From: Rufibacter sediminis
GTDB lineage: Bacteria > Bacteroidota > Bacteroidia > Cytophagales > Hymenobacteraceae
DNA length: 64,000 nt
Direction of reading: 5' to 3'
Assembly (NCBI RefSeq): GCF_014269285.1
Contig: NZ_JACOAF010000058.1
Coordinates: forward strand, 218,154 to 282,153
In this document: positions 61,147 to 64,000 of the stretch, piece by piece
Layout: each line of letters opens with the position of its first letter
How positions within the stretch are numbered: position 1 is the stretch's first letter
The notes under the pieces: model-generated
Seen by the model: only the letters and a program-made list of their open reading frames with translations
What the model was told of the DNA's origin: nothing
The model's database searches: none
Program-made: the position numbers and the translations under genes

Positions 61147-61830
61147 TTACTGAGAGACGGCGTAGTTCCGGTTGCCAAAGATAGCACTGCCCACTCGAAT
61201 CATGGTGCTGCCCTCGGCAATGGCCAGCTGATAATCGGAGCTCATGCCCATGGAGATTTCCTTGAAAAACGCCAATTCAGGGTAAAACTCACTTTTTAAC
61301 GCTTCAAAGTAGCCGCGCAGACGGGAGAATTCACGTTGCAGGTGTTCTTCGTCCTGAGTAAAGGTGGCTACGCCCATCACGCCACAGATACGCACATTTT
61401 TCAGGTTGGAGAACTCTTCGGAACGAAGAATTTGCCGCGCTTCCTCCAGATCAAGCCCGAATTTGGTTTCCTCCTCGGCGATGTAGAACTGCAGCAGGCA
61501 ATCAATTACACGGTGATGTTTTTGGGCTTGTTTGTCAATTTCCTGCAGTAAACGCAAACTGTCTACGGACTGGATGAGGTGCACGAACGGGGCGATGTAC
61601 TTTACTTTGTTCGTTTGCAGGTGCCCAATCATGTGCCACTCCACATCGGCGGGGAGCTGGGGCTGTTTGTCTTTCATCTCCTGCGCCTTGTTCTCCCCGA
61701 AGGCTCTTTGGCCGCCCTCGTAGGCTTCCATGATCAGCTCCACCGGGTGGGTTTTGGACACGGCAATGAGTTGGCAGTTGGAGCCCTGCAGCCGCTGCCG
61801 GAAGTCCTGTATGTTTTCTTGGATGGTCAT
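61147..61830 (-). CDS. YggS/PLPBP family pyridoxal-phosphate homeostasis protein
   Basis: A 227-residue alanine-racemase-fold protein that binds pyridoxal phosphate and buffers its pool. The PLP lysine is in LIAVSKTHP (about residue 23), followed by FGENKAQEMKDK, WHMIGHLQTNKVKYI and the C-terminal SMGMSSDYQLAIAEGSTMIRVGSAIFG. I choose the ATG at 61830, which overlaps the BatA stop as TGATG; the frame is open 16 codons more but inside batA. Co-transcribed with the Bat genes. Confidence 0.93.
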   Translation of the reverse strand: MTIQENIQDFRQRLQGSNCQLIAVSKTHPVELIMEAYEGGQRAFGENKAQEMKDKQPQLPADVEWHMIGHLQTNKVKYIAPFVHLIQSVDSLRLLQEIDKQAQKHHRVIDCLLQFYIAEEETKFGLDLEEARQILRSEEFSNLKNVRICGVMGVATFTQDEEHLQREFSRLRGYFEALKSEFYPELAFFKEISMGMSSDYQLAIAEGSTMIRVGSAIFGNRNYAVSQ

Positions 61831-62879
61831 CAATCTTCTAACGCGTTGGTGAAAAAGGTGTTTTTGAGCAGCAGCCACAGCAGCAGCAGCAGAATGGCCC
61901 AGCGCAAATATATCTGGTAATAGTCGCGGGTGTCACGGTACCGGGTTTCTTTTATCTCGGTTTTCTCCAGGTTGTTGATGCGCTGGAAAATATCGGTGAG
62001 CGTGTTGGCGTTCTGCGCCCGGAAAAACTGCCCCTCGGCCAGCGAGGCAAGCTGCCGCAGTGTTTTCTCCTCTAGCCCCGTCTGGATGGACACCATTTTT
62101 CCGGTAGAGTCCGCCTCCATCTGCACGGTACCTTCCTTCCCGATGCCCACCGTGTACACTTTCAACTGGAAAGCGTGCGCCAGTTGGGCCGCCAGTTCTG
62201 GGTCAAGGCTGCCGGCGGTGTTTTCGCCGTCACTGATCAGAATACAGACTTTTGACTTCGCTTTCGATTCGCGGAGCCGGTTGATGGCCACCGCCAATGC
62301 GCTGCCAATGGCCGTGCCGTCTTCCGAGACCATGCCCAACCTGATGCTTCTGATGCTTTCCCGGATGAGCTCGTAATCAGTGGTGAGGGGCGCGAGGGAA
62401 AAGGCCCGACCAGCGAATACCACCAACCCAATGCGGTCCTGCACCCGGCCGTTCACAAACTGCAGGGCCACTTCCTTGGCGGCTTCCAAGCGGTTGGGGA
62501 GAAAATCGGTTAACTCCATGGAGCCGGACACGTCCATGACCAGTACAATGTCAATGCCCTCGGCGGAGAGTTCAACGGTTTCATCGGTTTTCTGGGGGCG
62601 GGCCAGCGCCACCAGCACCAGCATCAGGAACAACCCGAACACCAGATCCGGCAGATACCGTAAGACGCTGCTCCAGTGCCAGGTGACACTGCCTTCAAAC
62701 AATGCCACGTCCATTTTTCTACGGAACCGCACCGTCAAAAGCCAGCGGAGCAGGAACAGAAAGGGGACGCTCAGAAGCAGGTACAGGTAGCCCGGGTTGG
62801 CCCAGTCGAACGACTGCCAGGTGCGCCACGCGAACCAGCTCAGGTTCAGCCAGGAGAAATCAGCGGGTGCTTGCCACAT
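61830..62879 (-). CDS. batA: BatA-like von Willebrand factor A domain membrane protein
   Basis: A 349-residue protein of the Bacteroides aerotolerance (Bat) operon type: two N-terminal membrane helices (about 28-45 and 75-92), a VWA domain with an intact metal-ion site (DVSGSM at about 115, T in APLTTDYE, D in SDGENT), and a C-terminal membrane helix. The dimetal-site geometry suggests cation-dependent protein binding with a MoxR ATPase, which should be encoded to the right of the window. It overlaps the upstream gene by 20 bases, a tight coupling. Confidence 0.9.
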   Translation of the reverse strand: MWQAPADFSWLNLSWFAWRTWQSFDWANPGYLYLLLSVPFLFLLRWLLTVRFRRKMDVALFEGSVTWHWSSVLRYLPDLVFGLFLMLVLVALARPQKTDETVELSAEGIDIVLVMDVSGSMELTDFLPNRLEAAKEVALQFVNGRVQDRIGLVVFAGRAFSLAPLTTDYELIRESIRSIRLGMVSEDGTAIGSALAVAINRLRESKAKSKVCILISDGENTAGSLDPELAAQLAHAFQLKVYTVGIGKEGTVQMEADSTGKMVSIQTGLEEKTLRQLASLAEGQFFRAQNANTLTDIFQRINNLEKTEIKETRYRDTRDYYQIYLRWAILLLLLWLLLKNTFFTNALED

Positions 62880-63786
62880 TGCGCAGGGAGTCTCGGATTA
62901 AAACATAGCGGTACGCCGAGAACTCGGCTAACTGACTCAGTGAATCGGTTACCTCGGTTTCATCGTCTGAAATGATGTTGCCGTAAATGGCTCGGTCACA
63001 TACTTTTAGGGCGTTGCTCACCCGCTCGTCTTCCTCGTAGTACGACGCAATTTCTTTGGTGGTAAACGAGTTGATGGCGATGTCTTCCAGCTTGGTTAAG
63101 TAGTTCTTCCATAATGTGATGGCACGCTCCAGTTGATCCAGGGTTTTACCTCGCTGGAACCGTTCCCGGGAGGTCTGGAACCGGTACTGAAACTGGGCCT
63201 GATCTTTCCGGAGCACGTAGAGTTTGTACCGCAGGTTGATGCCTTTGCCAAACAAGACCCAGACCCCGCCAATTAGAATAGACGCCGCCACGGCACCCAA
63301 CGCCCAGTAGACGTAGTTGAACTGCTCCGGGACGGGCCTTAACTGAGTGGCTGCCTGCAGGGGCAACGGATCTGGAACCACGGCCACATTCTGTTTCAAA
63401 TAGACTGAGTCGCGGGGCGTTACCAGGTGCAGGGTGTCGCCGTTATGGAACATCTGAGCCGTGAGCTGGAGCGCCTGCACCGGTTTCAGGCTGAAGGTGC
63501 GCAGCGTGTAAATGGTGCTGTCAATGCTGGTGCCGTTAATAGTGCGGGTAGGGTAGAACTCCTTCCGGACCAGCTCAAAGGGGGCGAACCGGAACGTGGT
63601 ATCCGGGAACAGGACCTCGGCCTGGGGCGCGTGCCTGGACCGCAGGACGTACTTCACCGACTGTCCCAACTCCACGGTGTCACGCAGGAAAAAGCCTTCT
63701 ACCTTCACGGCAGGAAGCTGGGCCCAGGAGAAGAGTGGCAGCAGGAAGAGGAAGAGCCCGCCGGTCTTTTTTAGTAGTGAAAACAA
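62860..63786 (-). CDS. Bat operon membrane protein
   Basis: A 308-residue protein with a signal peptide (to about SWAQ, residue 22), a beta-rich periplasmic domain (about 25-155, VEGFFLRDTVELGQSVKYVL), one membrane helix (YVYWALGAVAASILIGGVWVLFG, described here in two parts around residues 160-180) and a cytoplasmic helical C-terminus. Its place between a DUF58-like gene and batA corresponds to the BatD/DUF4381-type accessory proteins of Bat operons. The exact name is uncertain. Confidence 0.78.
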   Translation of the reverse strand: MFSLLKKTGGLFLFLLPLFSWAQLPAVKVEGFFLRDTVELGQSVKYVLRSRHAPQAEVLFPDTTFRFAPFELVRKEFYPTRTINGTSIDSTIYTLRTFSLKPVQALQLTAQMFHNGDTLHLVTPRDSVYLKQNVAVVPDPLPLQAATQLRPVPEQFNYVYWALGAVAASILIGGVWVLFGKGINLRYKLYVLRKDQAQFQYRFQTSRERFQRGKTLDQLERAITLWKNYLTKLEDIAINSFTTKEIASYYEEDERVSNALKVCDRAIYGNIISDDETEVTDSLSQLAEFSAYRYVLIRDSLRNVASTR

Positions 63787-63864
63787 GTTCTATCGGTAAG
63801 ATAGCCTCAGAGCAAAGGTTGCTTCAAGGCAATGGGTACTGAGTTTGGGTGCTGATGGCTGGTT

Positions 63865-63903
63865 TGTTTCAGGGCCGTTTTCCTGAAAACAGGCCTAAAA
63901 CGG
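63865..63903. repeat. dispersed palindrome copy
   Basis: GTTTCAGGGCCGTTTTC and GAAAACAGGCCTAAAACGG arms, nearly paired, lying inside the Bat operon between two same-strand genes. Confidence 0.7.
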
Positions 63904-63915
63904 AGCAGAAGTTCG

Positions 63916-64000
63916 TTAGGAGCTTCGCTTCATGATCTTGTTTCGGGCCCTGAACAGGTGCACCAGCTGGGGCACGTAGTCCTGCTCCACAAAAATAGGA
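63916..64000 (-). CDS. C-terminal end of a gene cut by the window edge, possibly DUF58
   Basis: Reading leftward from the window edge gives an open frame of 27 codons (FVEQDYVPQLVHLFRARNK in its middle) ending in TAA at 63916. By position, immediately upstream of the Bat genes, and by its basic helical ending, it could be the tail of the DUF58 protein normally found in Bat operons. Too short to be certain. Confidence 0.5.
   Translation of the reverse strand, partial: PIFVEQDYVPQLVHLFRARNKIMKRSS

Overview
This 64 kb window reads as a chromosomal segment of an aerobic member of the Bacteroidota, most likely order Cytophagales and perhaps a Hymenobacteraceae genus such as Rufibacter, Nibribacter or Pontibacter. 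The phylum call rests on several exact matches to the Bacteroidota sigma-A promoter (TTG, about 19-22 bp, TAnnTTTG), an ECF sigma / FecR anti-sigma / STN-domain TonB receptor locus, DUF1573 exported proteins, a fused alpha-beta 2-oxoacid dehydrogenase E1 and a Bat operon. The family-level guess is an impression. Base composition is near 50% GC apart from an AT-rich island at about 29.0-30.3 kb.

Layout, left to right. 0.5-7 kb: gyrB, ppk1 facing ppx (polyphosphate synthesis and breakdown), greA and a HIT-family hydrolase. 7-13.3 kb: ruvC diverging from a coupled envelope set (LPG-flippase-like protein, family 2 glycosyltransferase, small protein), then a GAF/PP2C phosphatase and a deacetylase plus a second, paralogous glycosyltransferase. 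13.4-17.3 kb: tatD, ansA, tRNA-Ser(GGA), a nitrilase-family hydrolase and a UPF0173 metal hydrolase. 17.6-24.4 kb: a minus-strand run with a Tat oxidoreductase, small membrane proteins, a DUF4153-like protein, and a winged-helix regulator coupled to a membrane protein. 24.5-30.8 kb: an oligopeptide-type ABC importer (two permeases and a lipoprotein binding protein, no ATPase), a 66-residue exported-looking peptide, and a divergent helical-repeat protein. 30.9-36.6 kb: sigma / FecR / GIN-domain lipoprotein / TonB receptor. 36.7-52 kb: mostly metabolism (UMF1-type MFS transporter, amidohydrolase, AMP nucleosidase, alanine dehydrogenase, E1, LuxE-like acyl-protein synthetase, NtrC-like regulator, cutC, aspartylglucosaminidase, PhzF). 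52.3-53.2 kb: a ParS/RES toxin-antitoxin pair whose toxin is frameshifted. 53.5-64 kb: a dicarboxylate symporter, HxlR with a nitroreductase, an aldo/keto reductase, a repeat-rich gap, NUDIX, thioesterase, a RecD-like helicase, DUF1573, and a BatA-containing operon running off the right edge.

The best candidate for an undescribed system is at 24.5-30.8 kb. A small gene for a peptide with a hydrophobic N-terminus sits immediately upstream of a peptide-import operon and diverges from a cytoplasmic all-helical repeat protein. That is the parts list of an import-type peptide signalling circuit (the logic of Rgg, PlcR, ComR or AimR in Firmicutes). The functional link is inferred from layout only.

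The second strong signal is a family of about 24 dispersed, roughly 38-bp palindromes (arms built from CGTTT-AGG-CTGTTTT and its complement). All copies lie between genes, about one per 2.7 kb, and they range from perfect hairpins to decayed copies.
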